Origin: Variovorax paradoxus
Lineage (GTDB): Bacteria > Pseudomonadota > Gammaproteobacteria > Burkholderiales > Burkholderiaceae_C
Reading direction: 5' to 3'
DNA: 64,000 bases
Assembly: GCF_009498455.1 (NCBI RefSeq)
Contig: NZ_CP045644.1
Location: 4,033,001 to 4,097,000 of the forward strand
Positions 17,561 to 26,602 of this stretch are shown here, in pieces. The position numbers were made by a program, and so were the translations under genes. Position 1 is the stretch's first letter; the number at the start of each line of letters is the position of its first letter. Below the pieces are notes generated by a model. The model had not been told where the DNA came from, ran no database searches, and worked only from the letters and a program-made list of their open reading frames with translations.

Positions 17561-17577
17561 GGTCCAATATATGGACC
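17561..17577. promoter_or_regulatory. IclR-type operator 3
   Basis: This is identical to operator 1 (GGTCCAATATATGGACC). It ends 23 bp before the iclR ATG at 17601 and so overlaps the likely promoter or leader of iclR, which suggests autoregulation. Confidence 0.75.
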
Positions 17578-17600
17578 TTTACTTGGAGACAAGCCAAGCC

Positions 17601-18416
17601 ATGACTGACAACAAAGACCGGGGCGATGCCGAACGCGGTGCGGCCTCCGCAAGCCAGACGCTCGACCGGGCGATCCATCTGGTGCGGCTGATTTCGGCGG
17701 CGCGCGGCACGGGGCTGGCGCTGTCAGACCTCGTGCGTCTGGCGGGCCTGACGAAGCCCACCACGCGACGTTTGCTCGTCTCGTTGATCGACAACGGCAT
17801 GGTCGAGCAGGACCTAGAAAGCCGTCGCTACCACCTGGGTCCCGAGACCTATGCCTTCGGCGTCATCGCGGCAGAGCGCTTCGGCATTCACCGGCTCGCG
17901 GCGGACAGCCTGATCCGGCTGGCGGCCCTCTCGGGCGATGCCGCCTTGCTGAGCGTCCAGCACGGCACGGAGTGGGTGTGCCTCTCGCGCGAGGAGGGCT
18001 CCTTTCCTCTGCGTTCGCACGTTCTTCAGCCCGGCGACCGCCACCCGGTCGGCGCAGGTGCCGCAGGGCTCGCATTGATCGCGGGGCTGAGCGACGAAGA
18101 CATCGCCGGGATGCTCGCCGTGAATGCGGACCGCCTGGTTGCGGACTATCCCGGCCATCCGCTGGACGCGCTGCGCCGCCAGATTGCCGAGACCCAGGCC
18201 AACGGCTACGCGCTCAATTCAGGCTATGTCATCAAGGGCTCGTGGGGGATCGCGGTGGCGTTTCGCGACCCGCGAAGCCATACCCATGCGGCACTCACCA
18301 TCGCCGGCGTCGAAAGCCGATTCACCGGCGGTCGCGTCGAAGAGCTGGCGGCCCTGCTGATCAACGAAAAGACCTTGCTTGAGCAGCGCCTCGGCGGCGC
18401 CGCCCACCCATCCTGA
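17601..18416 (+). CDS. IclR-family transcriptional regulator
   Basis: This 271-residue regulator has an N-terminal winged HTH (SQTLDRAIHLVRLISAA, LSDLVRLAGLTKPTTRRLLVSLIDNGMVE) and the IclR effector domain (YHLGPETYAFGVIAA through LQPGDRHPVGAGAAGLALIA to the end). ATG 17601 is preceded by GGAGA and is preferred over upstream starts that run through the operator. It is divergent from the TRAP/SDR/tannase genes and followed by the thiolase operon, so it probably controls both arms through the three palindromes. Confidence 0.92.
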   Translation: MTDNKDRGDAERGAASASQTLDRAIHLVRLISAARGTGLALSDLVRLAGLTKPTTRRLLVSLIDNGMVEQDLESRRYHLGPETYAFGVIAAERFGIHRLAADSLIRLAALSGDAALLSVQHGTEWVCLSREEGSFPLRSHVLQPGDRHPVGAGAAGLALIAGLSDEDIAGMLAVNADRLVADYPGHPLDALRRQIAETQANGYALNSGYVIKGSWGIAVAFRDPRSHTHAALTIAGVESRFTGGRVEELAALLINEKTLLEQRLGGAAHPS

Positions 18417-18496
18417 GTCCGGGCGACCACCCGGACCGGTTCATCACCCGCGGTCTTCAGGCCGCAGCCATCCCGTTATTGAAGGAGTCAATTTTC

Positions 18497-19666
18497 ATGA
18501 CCAAGCGCGCAGTGATCGTGGGTTGGGCCCACACCCCTTTCGGCAAACTCGATGATCCCGATGTCGAGTCCCTGATTGCCCGTGTGTCGGGTGCGGCCCT
18601 GGCGCATGCCCAGGTCGACCCGGAAGATGTCGACGCCGTCACCGTCGGCGTCTTCAACAACGGACTCACGCCGCAAGGCTTCGAAGGCGGGCTCGTGTCC
18701 CTTGGCGTTCCCGGCTTGCGCTTCACGCCTTCGACCCATCTCGAGAATGCATGCGCGACCGGTTCCGCCGCGATCTACAGCGCACTGGACTTCATCGAGA
18801 GCGGACGCGGCCGCATCGCGCTCGCCATCGGCGCCGAAAAAATGACGGCCGTGCCGTCGCGGATGATCCCCGACATTCTCTTGAGCGGTTGCTATCGGCG
18901 CGAAGAAGAAAGCCCGGAAGGTTTCGCCGGCATCTTCGGCCAGATCGCCTCTGCCTACTTCGAACGCTACGGCAATCACAGCGAAGAGATGGCCATGATC
19001 GCGGCGAAGAACCACGCGAACGGCGTCAGCAATCCGTTCGCGCATTTCCGCAAGGACGTGGGCTTCGACTTCTGCAACAACGTGTCGGAGAAGAACCCGC
19101 TGGTCGCCGGCCCGCTGCGGCGAACGGATTGCTCGCTGGTGTCGGACGGCGCTGCGGCAGTGGTGCTTGCCGACGAGGACACCGCTGCGGCCATGGTGCG
19201 CGCGATCCGCTTTCGCGCGCGGACGCAAGTGAACGACATGATGCCGCTGTCAAGGCGCGACCCGATTGCCTTTGAAGGCGCGCGGCGTGCGTGGACCCAG
19301 GCACGCGAAATTGCCGGCGTCTCGCTCGACGACCTCAGCCTGGTGGAAACGCACGATTGCTTCACGATCGCCGAGATGCTCGAGTACGAGGCCATGGGCC
19401 TGGCCGCACCGGGTGAAGGGTGGAAGGTTGTGCGCGAAGGCATCACGCGCAAGGACGGGCGCCTGCCGGTCAATGCCTCCGGCGGCCTGAAGGCCAAGGG
19501 GCATCCGCTCGGCGCCACAGGCGTGTCGATGCATGTGATGGCGGCCATGCAACTGATGGGCGAAGCCGGCGACATGCAGATCCCCGGTGCGAAGCTCGCC
19601 GGCATCTTCAACATGGGCGGCGCCGCGGTCACCAACTACGTATCGATCCTGGAGCGCACGAAGTGA
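18497..19666 (+). CDS. Thiolase-family acetyl-CoA acetyltransferase (SCP2 type)
   Basis: This 389-residue protein has the active-site Cys86 in ENACATGS and the GLKAKGHPLGATG histidine motif. The C-terminal CxG motif of degradative thiolases is replaced by NMGGAAVTNY, as in SCP2-type thiolases. It probably cleaves or forms a beta-ketoacyl-CoA. GAAGGAG (18481-18487) sits before ATG 18497. It is the first gene of an operon with an acyl-CoA synthetase, a DUF296 protein and an SDR, a plausible CoA-ester breakdown route for the substrate released by the esterase. Confidence 0.88.
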   Translation: MTKRAVIVGWAHTPFGKLDDPDVESLIARVSGAALAHAQVDPEDVDAVTVGVFNNGLTPQGFEGGLVSLGVPGLRFTPSTHLENACATGSAAIYSALDFIESGRGRIALAIGAEKMTAVPSRMIPDILLSGCYRREEESPEGFAGIFGQIASAYFERYGNHSEEMAMIAAKNHANGVSNPFAHFRKDVGFDFCNNVSEKNPLVAGPLRRTDCSLVSDGAAAVVLADEDTAAAMVRAIRFRARTQVNDMMPLSRRDPIAFEGARRAWTQAREIAGVSLDDLSLVETHDCFTIAEMLEYEAMGLAAPGEGWKVVREGITRKDGRLPVNASGGLKAKGHPLGATGVSMHVMAAMQLMGEAGDMQIPGAKLAGIFNMGGAAVTNYVSILERTK

Positions 19667-21306
19667 CTGCCACGGCGCCAACGATTCCAGCGACCTCCCG
19701 CAGGGCGATGAACCTGGCCCATTGGGCGACGCAGAATGCCAGGCGACTGCCCGAGCGCATCGCGCTCGTCTGGGGCGATGCATCGTGGACGTGGGAACAG
19801 TTCGATGCACGCGTCTCGGCATTCGCTGCGGCCCTCGCCGAGCGCGGCGTTCGCCCCGGCGACAAGGTGCTGGTTCACTCGAAGAACAGCAACGAGATGT
19901 TCGAGTCGATGTTTGCGACCTTCCGGCTCGGTGCCGTCTGGGTCCCGACGAACTTCCGTATCACGCCCGAAGAGGTCGTGTACATGGCGAGGGTCTCGCA
20001 AAGCCGCACCTTCCTGTGCCAGACCGATTTCCCCGAGTACGCCGCCGCCGTCTGCGAGGCATTCCCGGACACGGACGTGGTCTGGCTCGAGGGCGCGAAG
20101 ACCTGGCGCGACGCCGAACAACCGCGTGTGGGCGATCTCATTGCGGCGTGCCTGGGGAAGACGACGCCCAATGCGCCGGTCGAGCACGACAGTCCTTGCT
20201 GGTTCCTCTTCACCTCCGGCACGACGGGCAAGCCCAAGGCGGCCGTTCTCACGCATGGTCAGCTGGCGTTCGTGGTCAACAACCATCTGGCGGACCTGCT
20301 GCCTGGCACCACGTGCGAAGACGGATCGCTCGTTGTGGCCCCGCTCTCGCATGGCGCGGGCGTGCACCAGCTGAACATGGTCGCGCGCGGCGCCAAGACC
20401 GTGCTTCTGCCTTCGGACCGGTTCGACATCGGCCAAGCCTATGAGCTCATCGAGAAGCATCACCTGACCAATCTGTTCACCGTGCCCACCATCCTCAAGA
20501 TGATGGTCGAGCATCCCAGCGTGGACGAGTGGGACCACTTCAGCTTGCGCTACGTGGTCTATGCAGGCGCACCGATGTACGAAGCGGACAAGCAACTCGC
20601 ACTGAAGAAGCTGGGCCCGGTGCTGGTCCAGTACTACGGACTCGGGGAGGTCACCGGCAACATCACCGTCCTGCCCTCGGGGGAGCACGAAGGCGAGGCT
20701 GCGGGCGCACGCGGTGCCACATGCGGCTACGAGCGCACGGGCATGGAAGTGTCGATCCAGGACGACGACGGCAACGCGCTGCCCTTCGGCCAGACCGGCG
20801 AGGTGTGCGTGATCGGTCCTGCCGTGTTCGTCGGCTACTACAACAACCCCGAGGCGAACGCCAAGGCGTTCCGTGATGGCTGGTTTCGCACGGGCGACAT
20901 GGGACACATGAGCAAGGACGGCTTCGTGTTTCTCACGGGCCGGTCCTCGGACATGTACATCTCCGGCGGCTCGAACATCTATCCCCGGGAGCTCGAGGAA
21001 AAGATCCTCATGCATGACGACATCACCGAAGTCGCCGTGGTGGGCATACCGGACGCACAGTGGGGCGAGATCGGGGTGGTGGTGTGCGTGCGCAAGACGG
21101 GCTCCTTGCTGAGCGAGCAGGAACTTGTCGACTGGATGTCCACGCGCATCGCGCGCTACAAGCTGCCGAAGCACGTGTACTTCTGGGACGCGCTTCCGAA
21201 GTCCGGCTACGGAAAGGTTCCGAAGCGGCTGGTGAAGGACGAGCTGGCGCGTCGCGGCGTGGCCGTGGAACTCGACGCGATGGCAGGCAGCCATGCGGCA
21301 CATTGA
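19663..21306 (+). CDS. Acyl-CoA synthetase (AMP-forming)
   Basis: This 547-residue ANL-superfamily ligase has the P-loop FTSGTTGKPKAAVLTHG, YYGLGEVTGN, DGWFRTGDMG, the hinge region LTGRSSDMYISGGSNIYPRELEE and the C-terminal catalytic Lys in LPKSGYGKVPKR. It activates a carboxylic acid to its CoA ester with ATP. The GTG at 19663 overlaps the thiolase stop (GTGA) and is taken as the start; ATG 19708 is the alternative. Its stop overlaps the DUF296 gene by 14 bp. Confidence 0.9.
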   Translation: MTATAPTIPATSRRAMNLAHWATQNARRLPERIALVWGDASWTWEQFDARVSAFAAALAERGVRPGDKVLVHSKNSNEMFESMFATFRLGAVWVPTNFRITPEEVVYMARVSQSRTFLCQTDFPEYAAAVCEAFPDTDVVWLEGAKTWRDAEQPRVGDLIAACLGKTTPNAPVEHDSPCWFLFTSGTTGKPKAAVLTHGQLAFVVNNHLADLLPGTTCEDGSLVVAPLSHGAGVHQLNMVARGAKTVLLPSDRFDIGQAYELIEKHHLTNLFTVPTILKMMVEHPSVDEWDHFSLRYVVYAGAPMYEADKQLALKKLGPVLVQYYGLGEVTGNITVLPSGEHEGEAAGARGATCGYERTGMEVSIQDDDGNALPFGQTGEVCVIGPAVFVGYYNNPEANAKAFRDGWFRTGDMGHMSKDGFVFLTGRSSDMYISGGSNIYPRELEEKILMHDDITEVAVVGIPDAQWGEIGVVVCVRKTGSLLSEQELVDWMSTRIARYKLPKHVYFWDALPKSGYGKVPKRLVKDELARRGVAVELDAMAGSHAAH

Positions 21307-22174
21307 ACATCCAGGGCCGGAGCATGCCCAGCGGCGGCTCGCCGTCGACTGCGGGTTGGTGCACGCCCGCGTCGCACTGGCGTCGGGTGCGACGCTGATC
21401 GATGCTTTGGCCGCCATGCTGGATCGATTCGGCGTGTCCAGTGCCGTGGCCACGCTGCACGGCGGCGGCTTCGACCCCTTCGTCTACTACATGCCGGCGC
21501 TGTCGCCGACGCCTGCGCATGCCGTGTACTTCAGCGGTCGGCACGAGCCGAAGGGGCTCGTCCGGCTGGAATCGGCCGGCGTCACCATCGGGCGGCGCGG
21601 CCACCAGCCCTGGTTGCACTGCCATGGCATCTGGCGCGACGCGGCAGGCCTTCGCCTGGGCGGGCATGTGGTTCCCAACGAGGCGTTGATTGCAGAGCCT
21701 GTCGAGGCATCGATGTGGTTCCTGAAAGGCGCCGCGTTCGAGGTCACACCGAGCCCGGAAACCGCCTTCTCGCTGTTCGAGCCGAAGGCCACGGGCGAGG
21801 GTGCCACCGACGGCAAGGGCGCATTCGCACTCGCCATTCGCGCCAATGAAGACCTGTGCACGGCGCTGGAGCAGGAGTGCCGCGCGCGTGGGATCGCCAG
21901 CGCGCAGGTCCGCGGCGGCGTGGGAAGCCTGATCGGGGCGCGCTTCGACGATGGCCGGATGGTCGAGCCCTTCGTGACCGAGGTCTTCATTCGCGAAGGA
22001 AAGGTCGGCACGAACGCTGCGAACGCGCTCGAAGCGCAGATCGACGTCGCCTTGGTCGATCACCTGGGCGGCCTGAGCGAAGGCCGCCTTCAGCGGGGCG
22101 ACAACCCCGTGCTCGTCACCTTCGAGCTCGTTGTCGAACCGACATCCTTCACCCCCACCTGGAACACAAAATGA
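21293..22174 (+). CDS. Tandem DUF296 (PPC/PCC-domain) protein
   Basis: This 293-residue protein has two DUF296-like units. The first shows WLHCHGIW..AAGLRLGGHV (residues about 108-128), the metal-binding/PD1-like core of the family. The second, about 180-285, shows a GGVGSLIGARFDDGR.VEPFVTEVFI core without the HCH motif. Bacterial DUF296 proteins are often encoded with CoA-ester and acyl-CoA genes, but their reaction is unsettled. Overlaps of 14 bp with the synthetase and 4 bp with the following SDR place it firmly in the operon. Confidence 0.75.
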   Translation: MRHIEHPGPEHAQRRLAVDCGLVHARVALASGATLIDALAAMLDRFGVSSAVATLHGGGFDPFVYYMPALSPTPAHAVYFSGRHEPKGLVRLESAGVTIGRRGHQPWLHCHGIWRDAAGLRLGGHVVPNEALIAEPVEASMWFLKGAAFEVTPSPETAFSLFEPKATGEGATDGKGAFALAIRANEDLCTALEQECRARGIASAQVRGGVGSLIGARFDDGRMVEPFVTEVFIREGKVGTNAANALEAQIDVALVDHLGGLSEGRLQRGDNPVLVTFELVVEPTSFTPTWNTK

Positions 22175-22938
22175 CGAACCACGCTGCAGTCACCATCGTC
22201 ACTGGCGGCGCCTCCGGCATCGGCCTGGCCACCGCCGCCTGGCTGCTGGCCCGCGGCCGCTCGGTGCTCGTGCTGGACCATTCCGAAGCCAACCTCGAAA
22301 GCGCGAGAGCCGCACTGAAGGCGTACACGGACACCGCAGCCTTTGCGGTGCTCGACGTCACCGATGAAGAGGCCATGCTGCACCTGATCTCGTCGCGCAT
22401 CCCCGCGAGCACCGCGATTTCGGGCCTGGTCAACAGTGCCGGCTTTGGTGCCGACATTCCCTTCTTCGAGACGACGTCCCAAACCCTTCGCGATATGCTC
22501 GAAGTGAACTTGGTCGGCACATTCGCGATCAGCCGGGAAGTTGCCACGCGAATGAGTGGCACGGGCGGCGGCAGCATCGTCCACATTTCCTCGGTGTCGG
22601 GCTTGATCGGCAACAAGGGGCGGTCGGCTTACGGCGCCACCAAGGCGGCGTTGGTGAACCTCACGCAGGTGATGTCGAACGAACTGGCGCGTTACCGCAT
22701 CCGAGTGAATTGCGTGTGCCCCGGGCCGATCGAGACGCCCCTCGCTGCTGCAGCCCACGGCGACGCGGGCAAGGTGCTGTGGGAGCAGCAGGTTCCCATG
22801 AAGCGCTACGGCACGCCCAAGGAAATCGCCAACACCGTGGGGTTCTTGCTCGACGAAGAATCGTCGTCCTATGTGACCGGCCAGATCGTCAGTGTGGATG
22901 GCGGATTTATCGCCTCAGGCCTCTTATCGCCTGCTTAG
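22171..22938 (+). CDS. SDR-family oxidoreductase
   Basis: This 255-residue SDR has TGGASGIG (cofactor), NSAG in the NNAG position, Ser in HISSVSG, YGATK catalytic Tyr/Lys and the NCVCPGPIETPL and VSVDGG signatures. ATG 22171 overlaps the DUF296 stop (ATGA). It probably reduces or oxidises a hydroxy/oxo-acyl intermediate handled by the thiolase. It is the last gene of this operon. Confidence 0.9.
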   Translation: MTNHAAVTIVTGGASGIGLATAAWLLARGRSVLVLDHSEANLESARAALKAYTDTAAFAVLDVTDEEAMLHLISSRIPASTAISGLVNSAGFGADIPFFETTSQTLRDMLEVNLVGTFAISREVATRMSGTGGGSIVHISSVSGLIGNKGRSAYGATKAALVNLTQVMSNELARYRIRVNCVCPGPIETPLAAAAHGDAGKVLWEQQVPMKRYGTPKEIANTVGFLLDEESSSYVTGQIVSVDGGFIASGLLSPA

Positions 22939-23279
22939 CGTCAGCTTATCCTGATCGCGGCTGCAGATGGTTCTGGCGCCGAGTCCGTAGCTGGGCCTGC
23001 GAATGCAGCTGTCGGGAGTCGGCCTTGGTGCGGACATCGGTGGCTCCAAGTCCAACGACAGCAATCGCTGGCGGACTCAACCGGTCGACGCAACACATTC
23101 GCTGAACATCTCAGCGGCCGAGATGAAGGCTTGCTTGGGGTCGGCAGCACCAGTTCCCTGCGAGAAGGAGCGGTCGCCGAGAGGAGCCTGTTCGCTGGTG
23201 TGAAGGATGCGCTGCCCTGACCGCTTGCCAAGGGCAGTTTCGCGCCGTCCGGGCGGCTCCGTTCGGTTCGGTTTATGAA
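22939..23279. other. Gene-free junction between catabolic block and ICE-like region
   Basis: I see no convincing gene in these 341 bp. The boundary of the Tn4371-like element should fall at or near here, because the plus-strand operon ends at 22938 and ICE-type genes begin at 23280. No integrase, tRNA or obvious direct repeat could be recognised. Confidence 0.4.
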
Positions 23280-23618
23280 TCAAGTCGTGCGCTCGTTCAT
23301 GCGCTCCGCGATCCAAGATTGCACGGCGCTCTCCGGCCATGCCGTGGTGCGTTGACCGGCCTTCACCGATCGCGGAAAGATACCCTTGCGCATTTGTTCG
23401 TAAATGGCTGACCTGCGCAGGCCGGTGAGGCGCTCGACTTCAGGTAGCCTCAGAAGCCTGTCGGGGGCGCGTCTGATCGTCTGCGCCAGTGGTAGCGTTG
23501 AGTCGGAGCAAAGGAGCGTGAGCGCCTCCTGCAGCAGACGAGCCGCCTGCATGGCTCGACTCGCGGGAGGGTCTGCTGCGACGAACGCGCTCGATTCACG
23601 GTTGGTTTGGGCTCGCAT
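23280..23618 (-). CDS. AlpA-family regulator
   Basis: This 112-residue protein has the AlpA winged helix at its C-terminus: LLRLPEVERLTGLRRSAIYEQMRKGIFPRSVKAG then AWPESAVQSWI. The N-terminal 50 residues are an unrelated helical extension. ATG 23618 has AAAGG 8 bp upstream. The frame continues open upstream to 24215, so a longer 311-aa product cannot be excluded. Confidence 0.72.
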   Translation of the reverse strand: MRAQTNRESSAFVAADPPASRAMQAARLLQEALTLLCSDSTLPLAQTIRRAPDRLLRLPEVERLTGLRRSAIYEQMRKGIFPRSVKAGQRTTAWPESAVQSWIAERMNERTT

Positions 23619-24215
23619 GGCATTGCCTTTCGGTTCTTCAGCCGCGTCCAACGCTGTTGCGGGACGTCCATAGATTGCCGGGCATGTCTGCTGAGACCAA
23701 CTCGTTGTAGCAATCCGAGGCGTACCGGAGTGGGCAAGTGGGAGTTGGGGAAGGGCGTTCAGCGCATGGCGAACGTTCATGGTCGCCGGCCAATGCGGAC
23801 GTATTGGCTGGTACCCCTCAACTATCTCCTTTCTTCCTTGCAGCAGAAACGCCTTGCGCTCGGCTCGTGCTTCGGCGGCTTGCTTCAGTTCGGTGTAGGA
23901 CTTTGCGTCGATAACCGCTCCGCTGGGATTCTTCGCATTCGGATTCAGGACCACGGCGAAGTAGCCGGGCGGCGATCTTTGCCCAGCCTCGCGGTAAATC
24001 TGCACCTGCATGCCGCTGTGCATGTACCCTTCGACGACCTGATCATGGTCCGAGGGTTCCGAGAGCGGAATCTGTGCCTTCACACGACGCGCTCCATCTT
24101 CCGCGGCGATGGGGTAGACGTTCAGCTCCAGAACCTGGGCATTCAACCCCACCTGGATCGCCGATCGCAGTGCGGCCTTGGTGGCCTCCGCGCCCTGGCC
24201 CGCGAGCGGGTTCAT
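23619..24215 (-). CDS. Hypothetical frame upstream of and in frame with alpA
   Basis: This open frame starts at ATG 24215 and runs without a stop into the AlpA gene. The first 130 residues look coding (VLELNVYPIAAEDGARRVKA, FAVVLNPNAKNPSGAVI). The last 60 look less so. Eight codons upstream of the ATG there is a TGA (24240-24242), and five codons before that another ATG (24257); reading through the TGA would give a longer N-terminus with similar composition. This may be an intact gene starting at 24215, or a gene broken at both ends. I do not recognise the family. Confidence 0.35.
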
Positions 24216-24316
24216 CTCGATGAGAACGTGCGCAAGGATTCAGCGGTTTTCGGTCATGTCGGGTTCCGATCGTTTTTACGAAGACGGGGTGATGTGGTCT
24301 GGGGGGGGGCCGCGCC

Positions 24317-25558
24317 TCATTCCGGCCACCAAGGCGTCCGTGCCGGCTGCGCCGCTTCGGCACGCAGCGCGTCGGCGAGTTCATGCACGGGGTCCTTGAG
24401 GCTGCTTCGCACGAGCGCGATCCATGCACGCAATGCGTCATCCTCGGGTTGATCGCCGGCGATCCGCTCCAGGTGCGACAGCACATCCAGAGCACTGTGA
24501 TAGGTCGCCAAGGACTGGCCGACCGCGGGCAGTTGATTCTCCCGCGCTTCCCGGCGCTGCGCGCGCGCCTGCTCTGCGGCCACTGCGATGTTGTGAGCCT
24601 GGGCTGCTTCCCGCTCCTGCTTTCGTCGGATGGCGGCTTCTTCGGCCACCAGCTTGGACCTGAGTGCTTCGGCTTCCGGGAATGCGATCAGGGCGCGTGT
24701 GATCTCCGGAAGCTGTTGCTCCAGTTGCTCACGACTTCCTGTCCATTGGCGGGCGATGACGTGCCAGTCGCTCTCCAGCTTCAGCTTGTAGCCATCGACG
24801 GCCCTGTATTCATCTCGATGAAAGGGGAAATCCTGGCGCTTGGGTTGGGCAATCTTCTCGACCTGTTCGGAGAAGTTCAGCCTGATGGCGCCGCCCGCGC
24901 GCCGGATTTCAACCGTGTTCGATGCGTCTCCCCGGCCAGCGACGACCTGGCAGCCTCCGGCGATCAGTCCCCGGATGAGCGCTTCGTGGAAACGCAGAAT
25001 CCAGTCGATGTGGGTCAGGGTCGCGGTGATGCGCAAGCAGCCGCTGCCGGAGGTGTACCGGCCCAAGGTCATTCGGTGGCTCGACATGGCGCCGAAGAAG
25101 GGCCTGCGCAGTCGCCTGGCTTCTTCAGCCTCCACCGCCAACTTCGCCTCTTCGCGCTCGATGGCCTGGAAGAAGCGAGCGGTCTTCGCCACCAGCGGGT
25201 GACAGTGATCGAGTGAGGGAGGGACATCGATGGGCTGTAGCACTACGGCGTCTTTGGCTCGGGAAAACGCTTGCTGGACCTGCTGGATCCTCGTGGCGTC
25301 GGAGGAGCGGGCCGCCGTGGTGTCTTTCTCCGGCAATTGGACTTCGTGATCGACGTCGGAAGGCGGCAGTGGGGTCTGCACGCAGATCTTGCCGACCGCG
25401 AGACGGGTCCAATAGCCGACGGGGGGAACAGGGATGTTGTATCGGCGGCAGAGCTTGGAGAGTCCGACATCGGACAGGCCGAGATTCGGCCCCAGATGGC
25501 GAAGCGGCGTCTGCCAGACCAACGCATACAGTTCGGATCGTCTCACGCACATCTCCAT
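24317..25558 (-). CDS. Conserved hypothetical protein with HTH-like N-terminus
   Basis: This 413-residue protein opens with RRSELYALVWQTPLRHLG, then LGLSDVGLSKLCRRYNIPVPP and GYWTRLAVGK, an entry shared by many proteobacterial proteins of unknown function found on integrative elements. It looks like a helix-turn-helix that recognises DNA. The remainder is mixed alpha/beta with a long charged helix (residues about 310-350, AIRRKQEREAAQAHN) that may be coiled coil. It sits between the AlpA gene and radC in the ICE-like region. Function is unknown. Confidence 0.7.
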   Translation of the reverse strand: MEMCVRRSELYALVWQTPLRHLGPNLGLSDVGLSKLCRRYNIPVPPVGYWTRLAVGKICVQTPLPPSDVDHEVQLPEKDTTAARSSDATRIQQVQQAFSRAKDAVVLQPIDVPPSLDHCHPLVAKTARFFQAIEREEAKLAVEAEEARRLRRPFFGAMSSHRMTLGRYTSGSGCLRITATLTHIDWILRFHEALIRGLIAGGCQVVAGRGDASNTVEIRRAGGAIRLNFSEQVEKIAQPKRQDFPFHRDEYRAVDGYKLKLESDWHVIARQWTGSREQLEQQLPEITRALIAFPEAEALRSKLVAEEAAIRRKQEREAAQAHNIAVAAEQARAQRREARENQLPAVGQSLATYHSALDVLSHLERIAGDQPEDDALRAWIALVRSSLKDPVHELADALRAEAAQPARTPWWPE

Positions 25559-25718
25559 CGTCAGTCAAAGGGAAGACTCCGGCCAGGCCGTTTGGTTATG
25601 CCGAATCCGAGCCTCTGACCTTCTTTTTTTTCAGCGTCCTGTGCGCCTTCCTTCCTCATGAAGAGTCAACCGCGCTGCGCTTGCCAGCGCGGGTGGCTTG
25701 CGTGGTGGGGCTTGTTGG
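25559..25718. other. Gene-free spacer before the radC leader
   Basis: No gene is seen. Together with the leader at 25719-25851 it makes a 311-bp divergent region between the hypothetical gene and radC, and should hold both promoters. Confidence 0.4.
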
Positions 25719-25851
25719 TTCCCTTCATCCTTGCACACCGTTCTCGCCGTCAAGGTCTGCGCGTGCTGCGCACGCTGGCGTCCTTCGGCCGTCTGTCGAA
25801 CCCTGACGGCTGCGCTGCAGCGTGCCGGTTCCGGTCTCGGGCAATCCCGCC
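25719..25851 (+). ncRNA. Structured 5' leader of radC (radC-motif-like)
   Basis: This 133-nt leader is closely similar to the one at 31210-31343. CCGTCAAGG (25747-25755) can pair with CCCTGACGG (25801-25809), with one mismatch. Inside it GCGTGC/GCACGC (25761-25766/25770-25775) form a hairpin that covaries with the other copy. A third hairpin using CGGC/GCCG follows. A radC RNA motif upstream of radC and other DNA-related genes has been described in Proteobacteria; this may be a member. It ends 18 nt before the radC ATG. Confidence 0.6.
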
Positions 25852-25869
25852 TGATCACTGGAGTTCGCC

Positions 25870-26400
25870 ATGTCGCACGATCTGTTCTCTTCCCTCGATT
25901 CCTTCGTTTCGGTTTCTTCGTCTTCGCTGCTGGTTCGCGATGTCGCGGGCGCGTACCGGCCGGCCGAGGCCGATGAAGTGCTCGCTGCGGCGCAGCGGGT
26001 GCTGGTGAGCCGGGTGCGTGGCGCCAACGTGCTGACGTCGCCGACGATGGTCAAGGACTTCCTACGGACGCGGCTGGGGGCCTTGCCCCATGAGGTGTTC
26101 GCGGTGGTTCACCTGGATGCTCAGCATGCGGTCTTGGACTACGTCGAGATGTTCCGGGGCACGGTGACGCAGACCTCTGTCTATCCGCGCGAGGTGGTCA
26201 AGGATGCGCTGGCGCTGAACAGTTCCGCGCTCCTGCTGGTGCATTGCCACCCGAGCGGTTGTGCCCAGCCTTCGTTGGCCGACGAGCATCTGACGCGGAC
26301 GCTCAAGCAGGCGGCCGCACTGGTGGACGTGCGGGTGCTGGATCACCTGATCGTCGCGGGCAGCACGGTCCTGTCGATGGCCGAACGAGGCCTTCTGTGA
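25870..26400 (+). CDS. radC: RadC-family JAMM protein
   Basis: This 176-residue protein has the JAB/JAMM domain: AVVHLDAQHAVL, then HCHPSGCAQPSLADEHLT, which supplies the metal-binding His, His and Asp, and LDHLIVAGSTVLSMAERGLL at the end. The usual HNHPSG has C in place of N. The N-terminal HhH part of chromosomal RadC is missing, as is normal for the short mobile-element type. The molecular role of these proteins is unsettled; they are common next to anti-restriction and transfer genes. Confidence 0.9.
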   Translation: MSHDLFSSLDSFVSVSSSSLLVRDVAGAYRPAEADEVLAAAQRVLVSRVRGANVLTSPTMVKDFLRTRLGALPHEVFAVVHLDAQHAVLDYVEMFRGTVTQTSVYPREVVKDALALNSSALLLVHCHPSGCAQPSLADEHLTRTLKQAAALVDVRVLDHLIVAGSTVLSMAERGLL

Positions 26401-26402
26401 CC

Positions 26403-26422
26403 CAAGGGCCCTCGGGCCCTTG
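26403..26422 (+). terminator. Hairpin after radC
   Basis: CAAGGGCCC (26403-26411) and GGGCCCTTG (26414-26422) form a perfect 9-bp stem directly after the radC stop. There is no T run, so it may be a processing or weak termination site. Confidence 0.35.
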
Positions 26423-26602
26423 CGCCGATGATCTAGGCGTGCGACGCGTCGGCTTCCGCGAGGCCCTCGGCCTTGGGCAACAGGCCCACCGACCAGTGGC
26501 CGCCTTGCTCCTGCTGAGGCGCCAGCAGGTCGTGGTCTTGACCATGTTCAACAGTCCCGAGTGGCCGTAGGTCTGAGGCGAGAAGGCGCGGAACCGTCGC
26601 GG

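Noticed and set aside
24240..24242. In-frame TGA read as selenocysteine
   Set aside because: There is no SECIS-like hairpin or selenoprotein context; a mutation or downstream start explains it.
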